Source: Agrostemma githago
Taxonomy: Eukaryota > Streptophyta > Magnoliopsida > Caryophyllales > Caryophyllaceae
Reading direction: 5' to 3'
Assembly (NCBI GenBank): GCA_958450325.1
Contig: OY288259.1
Location: 55,702,987 to 55,766,986, forward strand
DNA: 64,000 nt
The stretch's first letter is position 1, and the number at the start of each line of letters is the position of its first letter. This document shows positions 22,790-34,066 of the stretch, piece by piece. The notes below the pieces were generated by a model. The model made no database searches, was not told the DNA's origin, and worked only from the letters and a program-made list of their open reading frames with translations. The position numbers and the translations under genes were made by a program.

Positions 22790-23230
22790 CTAATAGCCAT
22801 GGATGACTTTATTATACTTGTTTTTAAACCAACGAATACCATTTTTAAGCGAAGTCTTCACCTTACTTTCTGTGGCGAATGCTTTGTAGGTAGCAACCCT
22901 CTTTTTCCTCTTCAACTCATCTTTATCGATTTCAATTGACCAACTACCACCGCGACGTCTATGGGAAGGAGGAGCCGGTAGCCGTGGTGGAGACGACGAT
23001 GGTTTTACATATGGCGTGATTGCATACATATGAGACGATGACACTGAGGACATATAGTTATAAGTTGGACTTATATTGTCGTTTGAATTATATCGAGATG
23101 CCCTGTCGAAATTTTCCCTATCCATGATGAAATGATTGATAATTTGTGCTTTGAGGTGGTCAAATTTATTATTACTCCTATATTGGAGTATGGATTGATT
23201 GTGAAATTCTTTGATAGAAGTATCTATCAT
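22790..23230 (-). CDS. DUF3511 domain protein, single exon
   Basis: An intact 146-codon frame on the minus strand. The C-terminal part contains the DUF3511 signature: a Trp-Ser strand (GGSWSIEIDKDEL), then KRKKRVATYKAFATESKVK and a basic WFKNKYN tail, about residues 90-145, matching the family layout RKKRVAxYKxYxxEGKVKxSxRxSxRWxKxxY. The first part is low-complexity (Ser/Tyr/Asn-rich, then a Pro run). Initiation could be at residue 1 or at the Met at residue 36 (MDRENFD), which would give a more family-typical length. DUF3511 proteins are small, plant-specific and of unknown biochemical role, often stress-responsive. There are no neighbours in a functional unit, but it is one of the few clearly intact host genes here. 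Confidence 0.8.
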   Translation of the reverse strand: MIDTSIKEFHNQSILQYRSNNKFDHLKAQIINHFIMDRENFDRASRYNSNDNISPTYNYMSSVSSSHMYAITPYVKPSSSPPRLPAPPSHRRRGGSWSIEIDKDELKRKKRVATYKAFATESKVKTSLKNGIRWFKNKYNKVIHGY

Positions 23231-23812
23231 TCTTTTTCCCCTAATTCCTTTATTCTCATAAAAAGCCGATTTCTTCCTTTTCTACTTTAATATTTTGTCG
23301 TCAACTAGTGAGTAATTGACGATAATATGGTGAGATTAATGAGGATAGGTAATGTAAAAGGCTAAGAAATTAAAGAGAATAGATTAAGATTGCACTTGCA
23401 TGCATATATTATAATAATAATAATAATAATGTATAAAAGGTAGTAAAATGAGTTTAATCTAACAACCAAAATTAGGTGTAGTGCAATCGTACATGATGAT
23501 ACGATCTAAGTTTAGAAAAAAGAACAACACCAAAATGTAGTTATAAATATTATATTGATGATGTGAGTTATGAAACAGGATATATAACGAATAAGATTAG
23601 TAAATAGAAAAGCCTGCTGGACTCTTGAGGATTGAGTGCTTCACTTAACCACACAATCAAATGAATTAATATGACAAATTAAATACTAGGTACTAGAATG
23701 ATGATGCATCACATAATCACATGACTATATATGAGCTATGACGAGTTGACGACTATGATTTGGAATCTCGATCGCAATAATTGGCTAGGAACTTCAAGTG
23801 ATTGGTCTCTCA
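23231..23812. other. Upstream region of the DUF3511 gene, with microsatellite
   Basis: AT-rich. It contains an (AAT)7-like run at 23409-23431 and the left flank of copia-2 with its TCTCA duplication (23808-23812). A clear TATA box could not be assigned. Confidence 0.5.
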
Positions 23813-24292
23813 TGTAAGAAATATGGGTCTAATACAATATAGGCTGACAATATTCTTTGGACCTACTGTATTTATTAGCTGTCATTTAGGTTAAGCCCAA
23901 ATATGTGATCCGTCTTAATAATAATAACACGGGCTTATTTACGTCTTATAAAGTATGAGTCGGATACAATTATAGTGTAGAGACCCGTTAGGGCTTTAAG
24001 TGATGCATGATGGGCGTATCAACTAAAGCGACTTATATGGGTGATTAGGGTTTCCACGCCCCTCCCTATATATAGTCAGGGTTATGGTCCCTGACAGCAC
24101 ACTCCAACCTAAACTCTTATACATCCCATCAGTAGAGAGCAACCTATAGGAGAGTGTAACTGTTAGAAGACCATAATCAGGAGACTCTCGTTCCACCTCT
24201 ATTTACCGATGGAGTCAGGTACGCTTCCGCAATACAGTATACCAATTAATTTAGTATGAAGTTTACAGTATTTAGTCGGATTAAATCTAACA
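23813..24292 (+). repeat. 5' LTR of copia-2
   Basis: 480 bp, TG..CA. TATATATAG near 24070 is the likely TATA box of the element transcript. Confidence 0.95.
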
Positions 24293-25414
24293 AGTGGTAT
24301 CAGAGCCGTCTTCATATTGAATTTTTTGGGTCAGAATTTTTGTACGGTCTTCTCGTAGATTTTGTTTTGCGTAATCATCATGCTCAGACTTTCATTCATT
24401 CAGATCTGATTGTTTATGCTATGGTACAATTGCGTAATTGTGAATTGAATTTTGATTCATTGATTGATGTAATGATTATGTCACGTATTTTTTTTTTTGC
24501 CGCATCCTTTCTTCGTTCTGTCTGAAGATTATATTAGTTTTTTGGTTCCTTTTCTTATTGCTTACATCATCATGCACTACTTTATTTTCATTCATCATCA
24601 CTGCTGACATTGTTTTGTTTGGCATATCCTTGGTGAATGATTTTTGGAGTCAGTCAGATCTAGCATATTGTTCAGTACGTATAAATTTTTTGGAATACTG
24701 TTATATTCTGGCATGATTCTGTACACATTACATGATATTTTGTACGCAATTTTTTTTTGGTGTATATGGAACCTGGAATATTTTTTTTCCTTTTGTATGC
24801 TATATCACGTATAGTATATTTTTGATTGTGCTAGTTATATGGAATATTCTTTGGTCTATCATAATCTATCGTTTAATTGAACGTGAGTTTACGATGTTCA
24901 TATGTAATATTATTCAGATTATGCGTTCAATTTTTTATGCTTGGATTAAAGAATTATAATTCGGATATTAAATTTTTAGATTCATAAAATTGGCTATTCA
25001 GTTTATAAGGCGTCTAGTATTTTAGACCGTTTAATTGAAACAATAAGTTGCCAAAGTAACCTCTTTTGTGTAAATTGAACGTTTTAAAATATCAAGACTT
25101 GTGTGTGATTAATTTTCATGCGGGTAATGGTCGGCCCAAAGGAAGGCTATTATTTGGCCGAATTTTAATCATGCTTGTGGTAATAAATATGTAACGATTA
25201 TACGGTTTCCATGTGAATATTAAGTCGGCCCAAAGGAAGTCTTAGTATTTGACAGGAATTTATTGTTAATATTTGATTACTACACCAAGATGACCATTTA
25301 CAAATTAATTTTAAGTCCAAAGACGAAAATTAATGTTGTGCTAGGTGTCTTGTTATGATGGGATTTAATTGCCAATACTCGAATCTGATTATTTAAAGTT
25401 GAATTTGGGATTTA
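24293..25414 (+). other. Long untranslated leader of copia-2
   Basis: It extends from the primer site to gag, 1.1 kb, T-rich with only short frames. Leaders of this length are unusual for copia and may hold packaging signals or an intron (inference from the acceptor-like site at 25449). Confidence 0.6.
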
Positions 25415-28400
25415 TTGTGGGCATGTTTGTATTTTTTGTTCTTTTCAGTGAATGCTTCTGCTAATACGGTATCTGCTAACATCAATGCAATTCCAATGCT
25501 TGACGGAACGAATTTTAAGTATTGGAAGGAGAACGTTATGATCGTTCTGGGTTGCATGGATCTAGACCTTGCACTTCGGGAAGAGCGCCCCACTGAGATT
25601 ACGGACTCCAGTTCCTCTGATGATAAGAGGGACATGGAGAAATGGGAGCGCTCAAATCGCATGAGTCTAATGATCATGAAACGTGCAATTCCAGAATCAT
25701 TCAGGGGCACTATGTCCGAAGAGGATAATGCCAAGAAGTTCCTCGTTGAACTTGAAAAGTGTTTTGCGAAAAACGAAAAGGCTGAGACAAGTACTCTGTT
25801 AACGAGTCTTGTTTCAATGAAGTATAAAAGTTCAAGGAACATAACGGAGTACATTATGGAAATGTCTCATATTTCTTCAAAACTAAAGGCACTCAAGCTT
25901 GATTTGTCTGAGGACTTATTGGTGCATCTAGTTTTGATCTCTCTTCCTAAAAGTTTTAGTCAGTTTAACGTTAGTTATAACTGTCAAAAGGAGAAGTGGA
26001 CTCTGAATGAGCTCATTTCTCATTGTGTTCAAGAGGAGGAGAGAATTAAGAAAGAAAAGACAGAAAGTGCTCATTTGGCTTCATCCTCTAAGGATGGTAG
26101 GAAAAGGAAGAAGGGTAAGGACGTTGCAGTTGCGCGACCACCAAAGAAGCAGAATACGGAAACTAAGGAACCTGAGAAAATTTCAGAAAATAAGGACTCG
26201 GGATGCTTCTTTTGTGGAAAGCCAGGTCATAAGAAGAAACAATGCATAGGGTATCACGGTTGGCGTGTGAAAAAGGGTATGTTTCTTTCTTTTGTCTGTT
26301 CTGAGGTCAATTTAACTTCGGTACCTAAACACACTTGGTGGATAGACTCCGGTGCTACTACTCACATAAGTGTGTCCATGCAGGGTTGCCTGAATTGCCG
26401 AAATCCGGTTGATGCTGAAAGATACATCTATGTAGGCGATGGCAAGGCAGTTGAAGTTAAGGCTATAGGGACATTTAGGTTATTATTAAAAACTGGAAAT
26501 TATTTGGATTTGAAAGAGACATTTGTTGTACCGTCATTTAGACGGAATTTGGTTTCAGTTTCTGTTTTGGACAAATTTGGTTATCTTTGTTCTTTTGGAA
26601 ACAATAAATTTAGTCTTTTTCATAATTCAGAATTGGTTGGTTCTGGTTCTTTATCTGGCTATGATAACCTATACTTGCTAGAAACGCAAGTCTCTATGAA
26701 TGAAACTTTGCATGTGAGCTACAGTGGTACTAAAAGAAAATTGATAAATGAAAATTCATCATCACTATGGCATAAACGTTTAGGGCATATCTCTAAACAA
26801 AGAATTGAAAGACTCGTGGCTGATGGAATTCTCGATTCCCTTGACTTTTCGGACTTTAATGTATGCATTAATTGTATCAAAGGGAAACAAACAGACAAAA
26901 GGAGATTAGGTGCTGAGAGAGCTTCAGATGTCTTAGAACTTATTCATACGGATATTTGTGGTCCATTCCCTACGGCATCTTGGAATGGTCAACAATACTT
27001 TATAACGTTCATAGACGATTACTCTCGATATGGCTACCTATATCTGATTCATGAGAAATCTCAATCACTGGACATGTTCAAATCATTTAAGGCTGAAGTT
27101 GAAAATCAACTAGGCAAGACAATAAAGAAAGTCAGATCTGACCGTGGTGGCGAATATTACGGCAGAAATGACGGATCCGGTGAACAACGTCCAAAACCAT
27201 TTGCTAGATTCCTAGATGAGTGTGGTATCGTCCCTCAGTACACCATGCCAGGTACTCCACAAATGAATGGTGTCGCTGAGAGACGAAACAGGACCTTAAA
27301 GGACATGGTGAGAAGTATGATTAGTCATACATCTTTACCAGAATCACTCTGGGGAGAGGCAATTAAGACTGCAACCTATATACTAAACAGAGTACCAACT
27401 AAAGCAGCTTCTAAGACTTCTTATGAACTTTGGACTGGTAAGAAACCCAGTATAAGGCATCTTCACATTTGGGGTTGTCCAGCTGAGGCAAGGCCTTATA
27501 GGCCACATGAAGGAAAACTGGACTCTAGAACTGTTAGTTGTTATTTTGTAGGATACCCTGAAAGATCCAGAGGGTACAAGTTTTATGATCCCACTACTAA
27601 AGTAATTTTTGAGACGGGAAATGCCCGATTTCTTGAGGATGTTGAGTTTGGGGAGGAAGATAAGGTCAAAGATTTCATCTTTGAAGAAGAAAATATCATT
27701 ATTCCTACCCCGATTACTCAGGACCAGTTTATTAATTCTGATACAGTTCAGGAAACAACTCCAGAAATTCAAGTTGATCCTGAAATTCAGAATCCTGAGG
27801 AACAACCTCAACCACCTCAAGAAGAATTGCCCTTAAGAAGATCCATTAGAGAAAGGAGAAGTGCAATTCCAGATGACTACATCACTAACTTTCTTTTGGA
27901 AAGTGAGGATAATGATGGAGTAACAGAAAACCTTATGGCACTTCTCTCTGATAAAGAGTTAGAGAATGGAGTGGTGGATGGTGATCCAATCACCGTTCGT
28001 CATGCCATTGAAGGTCCTAATTCTCAAAAATGGATTGATGCCATGAATGAGGAAATAAAGTCCATGACAGATAATGACGTTTGGGACCTCGTTCCATTAC
28101 CGGAAGGAAAGAAACCCATTGGTTGCAAATGGTTATTTAAGATCAAAAGGGATTCGAATGGTAATGTAACAAGGTATAAGGCACGTCTTGTTGCCAAGGG
28201 CTACACTCAAAAGGAAGGCATTGATTATAAGGAGACCTTTTCGCCAGTTTCATCGAAAGACTCCTTCAGGATTATAATGGCAATTGTGGCATATTTTGAT
28301 CTTGAGCTACATCAAATGGATGTTAAGACAGCGTTTCTCAATGGTGACATTGAAGAAACTATTTATATGCAGCAACCAGAACACTTTGTTTCAGACAATT

Positions 28401-29551
28401 CAAAGGACATGGTCTGCAAATTAAAGAAATCCATTTATGGGCTTAAGCAAGCTTCTCGTCAGTGGTACCTCAAATTTCATCAAATAATTATGTCTTATGG
28501 ATTTGAGACAAATTTGGTTGATGATTGTGTATACCATAAGTTCAGTGGGAGTAAGCACATATTTTTGGTTTTGTATGTCGACGACATATTGCTTGCCAGT
28601 AACGATATAGGTTTTTTGCACGAAACCAAGAGATTTCTTTCACAGAGTTTCGAAATGAAAGATCTTGGGGACGCCTCTTTTGTGTTAGGAATTCAGATAT
28701 ACCGAGATCGTGCCCGAGGCACTCTTGGTTTATCACAAAAGAGCTATATCGAGACAGTACTGAAAAGATTTGGCATGTTTGACTGCAAACCAATAGATAC
28801 CCCTGTGACTAAAGGAGACAAGTTCAGTCTCGATCAATGCCCAAAGAATGATTTTGAGATTAAGGAAATGCATACAATTCCATATGCTTCGGCAGTTGGA
28901 AGTTTGATGTATGCACAGGTTTGTACGCGACCCGACATTGCGTTCATAGTTGGGATGTTAGGCAGATATCTCAGCAATCCAGGGATGGATCACTGGAGAG
29001 CAGTCAAGAGGGTTTTGCGATACCTCAAAGGAACAAAAGATTACATGCTCACTTACAAGAGGTCAGATCAGCTTGAGGTCATTGGGTATTCTGACTCTGA
29101 TTTGGGAGGATGCCTAGATAGCTTGAGATCCACATCAGGATACCTCTTCATAATGGCCGGAGGAGCTGTGTCTTGGAAAAGTGTCAAGCAATCGCTCGTA
29201 TCTACTTCCACCACGGAAGCAGAATATATAGCTTGTTTTGAGGCATCTAATCAGGCACTATGGTTGAAGAATTTTGTCACGGGTTTGCGCATAGTGAATG
29301 GCATGGATAAGCCACTTCAGATGCTGTGTGACAACAAATCCGCAGTGTTGTATATAAACAACAATAAAAGCTCGACACAGTCAAAACATATTGATATCAA
29401 GTTTCGAGCCTTGAAGGAAAGAGTGCAGAGTGGTCAATTGTCTGTACAACATATCGGAACAAACTCCATGATTGCGGATCCGCTTACTAAGGGCTTACCG
29501 CCCAAAGTATTTTTGGGGCATACTGCCCGTATGGGTGTCATACCATTTTAG
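25415..29551 (+). CDS. copia-2 Gag-Pol polyprotein (1378 aa)
   Basis: One uninterrupted frame holds all copia domains in order. Gag (NAIPMLDGTNFKYWKENV, about 28-200) has a zinc knuckle CFFCGKPGHKKKQC (about 264-277). Protease active site IDSGAT is at about 310-315. The integrase zinc domain has LWHKRLGH (about 452) with CINC (about 483). The integrase core has D at HTDICGPF (about 511), D at RSDRGGEY (about 574) and E at GVAERRNR (about 621). RT has QMDVKTAFLNG (about 967) and YVDD (about 1054). RNase H has YSDSDLGG (about 1226), TTEAEY (about 1267) and LCDNKS (about 1305). It ends about 430 bp before the 3' LTR. The first in-frame Met is at 25415, but the true gag start is uncertain: an acceptor-like TTGTTCTTTTCAG ends at 25449, just before SVNASANTV. 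All catalytic residues I could check are present. Confidence 0.95.
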   Translation: MWACLYFLFFSVNASANTVSANINAIPMLDGTNFKYWKENVMIVLGCMDLDLALREERPTEITDSSSSDDKRDMEKWERSNRMSLMIMKRAIPESFRGTMSEEDNAKKFLVELEKCFAKNEKAETSTLLTSLVSMKYKSSRNITEYIMEMSHISSKLKALKLDLSEDLLVHLVLISLPKSFSQFNVSYNCQKEKWTLNELISHCVQEEERIKKEKTESAHLASSSKDGRKRKKGKDVAVARPPKKQNTETKEPEKISENKDSGCFFCGKPGHKKKQCIGYHGWRVKKGMFLSFVCSEVNLTSVPKHTWWIDSGATTHISVSMQGCLNCRNPVDAERYIYVGDGKAVEVKAIGTFRLLLKTGNYLDLKETFVVPSFRRNLVSVSVLDKFGYLCSFGNNKFSLFHNSELVGSGSLSGYDNLYLLETQVSMNETLHVSYSGTKRKLINENSSSLWHKRLGHISKQRIERLVADGILDSLDFSDFNVCINCIKGKQTDKRRLGAERASDVLELIHTDICGPFPTASWNGQQYFITFIDDYSRYGYLYLIHEKSQSLDMFKSFKAEVENQLGKTIKKVRSDRGGEYYGRNDGSGEQRPKPFARFLDECGIVPQYTMPGTPQMNGVAERRNRTLKDMVRSMISHTSLPESLWGEAIKTATYILNRVPTKAASKTSYELWTGKKPSIRHLHIWGCPAEARPYRPHEGKLDSRTVSCYFVGYPERSRGYKFYDPTTKVIFETGNARFLEDVEFGEEDKVKDFIFEEENIIIPTPITQDQFINSDTVQETTPEIQVDPEIQNPEEQPQPPQEELPLRRSIRERRSAIPDDYITNFLLESEDNDGVTENLMALLSDKELENGVVDGDPITVRHAIEGPNSQKWIDAMNEEIKSMTDNDVWDLVPLPEGKKPIGCKWLFKIKRDSNGNVTRYKARLVAKGYTQKEGIDYKETFSPVSSKDSFRIIMAIVAYFDLELHQMDVKTAFLNGDIEETIYMQQPEHFVSDNSKDMVCKLKKSIYGLKQASRQWYLKFHQIIMSYGFETNLVDDCVYHKFSGSKHIFLVLYVDDILLASNDIGFLHETKRFLSQSFEMKDLGDASFVLGIQIYRDRARGTLGLSQKSYIETVLKRFGMFDCKPIDTPVTKGDKFSLDQCPKNDFEIKEMHTIPYASAVGSLMYAQVCTRPDIAFIVGMLGRYLSNPGMDHWRAVKRVLRYLKGTKDYMLTYKRSDQLEVIGYSDSDLGGCLDSLRSTSGYLFIMAGGAVSWKSVKQSLVSTSTTEAEYIACFEASNQALWLKNFVTGLRIVNGMDKPLQMLCDNKSAVLYINNNKSSTQSKHIDIKFRALKERVQSGQLSVQHIGTNSMIADPLTKGLPPKVFLGHTARMGVIPF

Positions 29552-29978
29552 AATATACAGTTTCAGTGGGAGTTTGAATTCGTTACATTGCTTGTATGAC
29601 AATTTTATTTGGTTAAGGATATGCATGCAATAAAGTTTTCAGTTATTCAGTTCTTTTCTCTGCTTCTTGCTTATGTTGTTGACCTCAATTAAGAGGACCA
29701 GTTGGAAATATGCATATTTGGATCACATTTGGTTGCTGTTTCCATGCTACACTCCTATACTAGATTCATGTCGTTAGTCATGTTTGCATATGTGATCATT
29801 GATGGGTCCTGTTACGACAAACTGTGGCAAAGGCCGCTTTGGTTCTATGTACATATGATTAATGGACCGAATTGCATAAGACGGTTGGAATGTTTGATAG
29901 CACTGTTGAGCTCATAAGGTTATAATAAATACAATTCTGGTGTCACATATATATTTGTATATGACCCAAGTGGGAGAT
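29552..29978 (+). other. 3' untranslated internal region of copia-2 with polypurine tract
   Basis: The region has no conserved frame. It ends with AAGTGGGAGAT at about 29968-29978, abutting the 3' LTR, and serves as plus-strand primer. Confidence 0.75.
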
Positions 29979-30458
29979 TGTAAGAAATATGGGTCTAATA
30001 CAATATAGGCTGACAATATTCTTTGGACCTACTGTATTTATTAGCTGTCATTTAGGTTAAGCCCAAATATGTGATCCGTCTTAATAATAATAACACGGGC
30101 TTATTTACGTCTTATAAAGTATGGGTCGGATACAATTATAGTGTAGAGACCCGTTAGGGCTTTAAGTGATGCATGATGGGCGTATCAACTAAAGCGACTT
30201 ATATGGGTGATTAGGGTTTCCACGCCCCTCCCTATATATAGTCAGGGTTATGGTCCCTGACAGCACACTCCAACCTAAACTCTTATACATCCCATCAGTA
30301 GAGAGCAACCTATAGGAGAGTGTAACTGTTAGAAGATCATAATCAGGAGACTCTCGTTCCACCTCTATTTACCGATGGAGTCAGGTACGCTTCCGCAATA
30401 CAGTATACCAATTAATTTAGTATGAAGTTTACAGTATTTAGTCGGATTAAATCTAACA
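29979..30458 (+). repeat. 3' LTR of copia-2
   Basis: 480 bp, nearly identical to the 5' LTR. Followed by the TCTCA duplication. Confidence 0.95.
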
Positions 30459-30599
30459 TCTCAAATTTGCTATTATATTATGTATTGGTAGATTTGGCGT
30501 TGGAGGAATATGTCGTGTACAATCGAGCGGAAGAGAATGTTACCGATCCAATTCACTTCTTATGTGATCAGTTTGAAACAATCAAGAAAGTATTCTACA

Positions 30600-30765
30600 A
30601 GTTCTCACTACTCATTCCAAGTCCGGGCTCGGCTAGACACAAGGTGAATATAAGGCGGAACACTCATTCCCATGGTTGGGTCATGTTGAACACCGTTGGG
30701 GCGTGCAAGGCAACCTAAGACCGGACGGGGGGTGGTGTTAGATTTTAGGGACGAGACAAGTAATA
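30600..30765 (+). pseudogene. RNase H-like fragment of a LINE or similar retroelement
   Basis: The reading HGWVMLNTVGACKA followed by GGGVRF resembles the RVT_3/RNase H pattern GWVKLNTDGAxxG..GAGGVLRD found at the end of plant LINE ORF2-like proteins. The first catalytic Asp (NTDGA) is Val here, and a stop follows. The right flank of copia-2 thus appears to be old retroelement debris. Assignment rests on one short motif. Confidence 0.5.
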
Positions 30766-31180
30766 CGGAGTTATAATGACACATTTTGTATCGCAGATAA
30801 CTGAAATACAAAACAAGGAAACAAATAAATTTTATTAATAATTGCCAAAAGTGTGTACAATCTCTAATGTATCATCTGATTCTAATGCGTCGTTTAGAGA
30901 GCACGCGTACGTACGTGGTACGTGTGAAGGATGCGTGCGTAGCCGACTTGTACTGCGCGCGCGGTCTTGCTTAATGTTCTTGAGAAGGTCACCTAGGCTT
31001 GAATCTCTCTTGAATGTTTGAATATGTCTGGGATCTTCTGAGCAAGCGGCACGATTAATCGTACTTGTTGACTGCTTGCGACAGATTTGATGGAGAAGCT
31101 TTTAGCGACTTGTGTCTTGTTCTCTCTAGATCATTTGCTTCAGAAATTTTCAATTGATCGGGCCTACGCGCACACCATCC

Positions 31181-31470
31181 TCATCTACAATTTTGTATGC
31201 ACAATTTGTATAGACTTCTCGTACCATATTGGTCATCCCATTTGACAATGAATTTTCCCACCGGCTTGTGAGAAGTAATGATCGGTCTTCGAACTGCGAG
31301 GATCAAGTCTCCTACTTGGAACCAACGAGGGCACACCTTTTTTGTTGAATGCCCGCGACAACCTTGCTTGGTAACATTATTGGAGCTTTTGTTGTGCATG
31401 AAGTCTCTTTTCATCAAGAGCCTCTAACTCTTCTAGACGCAACTTGTCGTTTTTATCTTTTGTAAGTCCT
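31181..31470 (-). pseudogene. Ty3/gypsy integrase C-terminal fragment
   Basis: On the minus strand, LRLEELEALDEKRL (about 31400-31440) and, after a frameshift, RWFQVGDLILAVRRPI and GKFIVKWD (31181-31340) match the end of gypsy integrases (FQVGDLVLxxxxPI, KWDGPY). Frame breaks and loss of surrounding pol show a relic. The orientation is opposite to copia-2. Confidence 0.65.
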
Positions 31471-31805
31471 TCCTAAATGATTATGCATAACATGTCGTTT
31501 TTTTTTGAGGAAATTAATTACATACGTAGTAAGAAAGAATTATATACGTAGTAAGAAAGAAAATAATGTACAGAACTACAAACTTGTACGTATGACCACT
31601 ACCTCAATTCTATGACTTCTGAAGCTAGATACACATACACCTATATACGAGTATATATCATTCTTAACCAATTTGCATTATATTGTACTCCGTAGTCATT
31701 TATAGGATACCTAATCTTACTTGGAATTCTATTTACATTATTGAATATCTTTTGATCTCCTCGCTGATAATTTCTGGTCGTCTAACCATCCTCCATTATA
31801 TTATA

Positions 31806-32069
31806 CTTCCTCCGTCCCACTAAGATTGTCCTGTATTTCTTTTTGGGTAGGTTCTTAAAGATTGTCCCATTTCTCTACTTTCCTTTTTTGTCCATCCCTT
31901 TTTACAACTTCGTCCCCACCAAGTTAAAGTATTTACCATTTTGTTATCCATTAACCCACACCACCTCACAAGACACTATGACTCACCCTATAAAGGGAGT
32001 CAATCATCACACTAATTTCTTAGTTATTGTGCAAAAATTTATGTGACAATCATTTTGGGACGGAGGGAG
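31806..32069. mobile_element. Stowaway-like MITE, 264 bp
   Basis: The left end CTTCCTCCGTCCCACTAAGA and the right end (reverse complement CTCCCTCCGTCCCAAAATGA) form a terminal inverted repeat with TA at both flanks (31804-31805 and 32070-32071). It lies about 300 bp downstream of the first ankyrin pseudogene's stop. Confidence 0.85.
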
Positions 32070-33866
32070 TATCATCTTGCTTAGTTTCATCGTCAAGTCA
32101 TTATATTGCTAGGAATAAAGTCATTATATTGCTAGGAATGAAGTCATTATTTATAGTCTTTTATATTAATTAAACGTACCTATTTTTATATACTCCGCAT
32201 TACTTTTCTTACTATTGTTACATGAAAATGTAATTAGTTTGTCAATAAGTATAACGAGAGTAGACCTAACATGAAATTAAATGGGTCTCGAATGAATTTT
32301 CTCTTTCAAATTAAGGAGAAAAATAAAATCATAGTCATTACATCAAGACTGTATGATTAACACGATTGCATTTTACTCTGTTTTACTCGAGGCATTCGTT
32401 TCTTTAGAAGAAGCACCCGCATTTCCCTGGAAAAAGACATAATCTAGTTAAGGCATTTGAATTATCATATACGTACGCGTGTTTACATACATTATATTCT
32501 TGTAAAATTTTCTTACCTCTTCGAGCAACTGCAATCGATCATGCTTATCTTTATTTGCTGCGGCCGGAACTAACTTGACAATCACCTTGTGCAAAATGGT
32601 CCGATTTGCTGAAATTCCAATGATTGAGCACATGACGAAGATTATTATGGCTGCCCACAAGGCACTGTGTTTTATAACAGTGTAGATGCCAGCAACAAAC
32701 GCTACCAAGGTGCCGTACAGAGACTGCATCAGTATGAACACACTTCGGTCTACCAATAACCGAGCCATATCAGGATCTGAAACCATGGACCAAATCAAGC
32801 AGAACAGGACCAACATTGAAGTACACATCGCATATACGTCCGCCACTAGAAATATCAAGAAACCTGCTTGCTTTGCAAGAAGAGCTTGCCCCGAGTTACT
32901 GTCAAGGCCACCGGGAGTGTAAATGCTGCTGCAAATGTAATTGTCGCTAAAAGCGCTGCAACAACCGAAAGCGTGTTTCTTATTTGATCCAAATTGGTTC
33001 CAATCTGAATATACGATGTTTTTAGATACGGGTTCACTTTGATTAGTTTGCACATTTTTTCATGCAAATTATATTAGATTTGTCATTTTACATCAAATAA
33101 TTCCCCAAGAAATAATAACTGAAATAATTAGGGTGGTTGTACATACCCAATCATCGTTTTCTTTACAAAGCTTGGCGAGTAAGTTCATGCTGGTTTTGCC
33201 ATCGTAGTCTGGGATGATCCGCTCAACCTCATCATCGAGGAGTAGTACCTTTGCAAGAAGCATATCCTTTCTCTCTAGCGCACGGTGCAATGCAGTTGCA
33301 CCATTATGATCAGTTGTGTTCTTAAGCTCTGCTATCGCCGGAATTCTAAGGAAATTAAGGTATTCTTTATGAGTGAGTAGTTTTATATGGTGTAGAGGCG
33401 TGTCATTTTCACGGCGACAAGCACTCTGTAGGTCTTGGCAATTGTCAATGAAGGCAAGAACAGCGGCGGTTTCCTCTCGTCTATGTGCTGCAATCCAATC
33501 AAAGTGCTCCTTTTGTAAAAGGGAAGTGTTGGTCAACAAATTTACTAGCCAAAGAGCGTTTGCTTGTTTCGCATTGTCAAGGGCCGTCTTCCCCGAATCA
33601 TATCGCAAGCTAATCATCCACCAGTATTTCTCAAGTAACCTTCTTCCAGTTTTCTCTGCGTACTTACATGAACTTTGCTTAATCAAAATATTTGAATGAA
33701 TCGGAAACACCATGCATTTCTAAACCAAATAAGAAGGTAAATGAAACAATTGTGAGTATTAATGTTTCTACTGATAATTAAATAAAGATGTCTTATCTTA
33801 GTGGTATGCTGGACAATATAGGTCGTTACCTGGACAGGCGGATAAATGGTGAAGTATAGTAGTTCC

Positions 33867-34066
33867 TGTTGTGAATTGCATGATTAATAATGATGTACAA
33901 GGGTCCTATTTATAGGATTACAATAGGTACAAGTATAATATCACTAGGATATTCTAAGAGATACAGATTACCTAAACTAAAGATTCTAAGAGATATAATT
34001 AACTAAACTAAATTATATCACAATACAATAATATATTCTAGAGATATTATATTAATATCTCTAATA
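33867..34066 (-). repeat. Array LTR 1 (type A, 200 bp, internally deleted)
   Basis: It starts TGTTGTGAATTG where the others start TGTTGGAATTAAG. About 29 bp between two TTG words are missing. Type A marks: GATTACCTAAAC and TATTCTAGAG. Confidence 0.9.

Larger units (their letters stand above)
23813..30458 (+). mobile_element. Intact Ty1/copia LTR retrotransposon, copia-2, 6646 bp
   Basis: The 480-bp LTRs (23813-24292 and 29979-30458) begin TGTAAGAAATATGGG and end AAATCTAACA. They differ at only two positions by eye (GAG/GGG near 23960 vs 30123; ACC/ATC near 24170 vs 30336). A perfect TCTCA duplication is at 23808-23812 and 30459-30463. The primer site TGGTATCAGAGCC lies at about 24295, two bases after the LTR. 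The polypurine tract AAGTGGGAGA is just before the 3' LTR. The single long polyprotein frame is undamaged. All signs point to a recent, potentially mobile insertion. Confidence 0.97.

Noticed and set aside
24256..24959. Frames of 89 and 75 codons in the copia-2 leader
   Set aside because: They begin in the LTR or leader, have no known domain, and the first is split between LTR copies.
27383..27820. 145-codon antisense frame in copia-2
   Set aside because: Lies fully opposite the integrase-RT linker of the intact polyprotein, with no start or splice context of its own.
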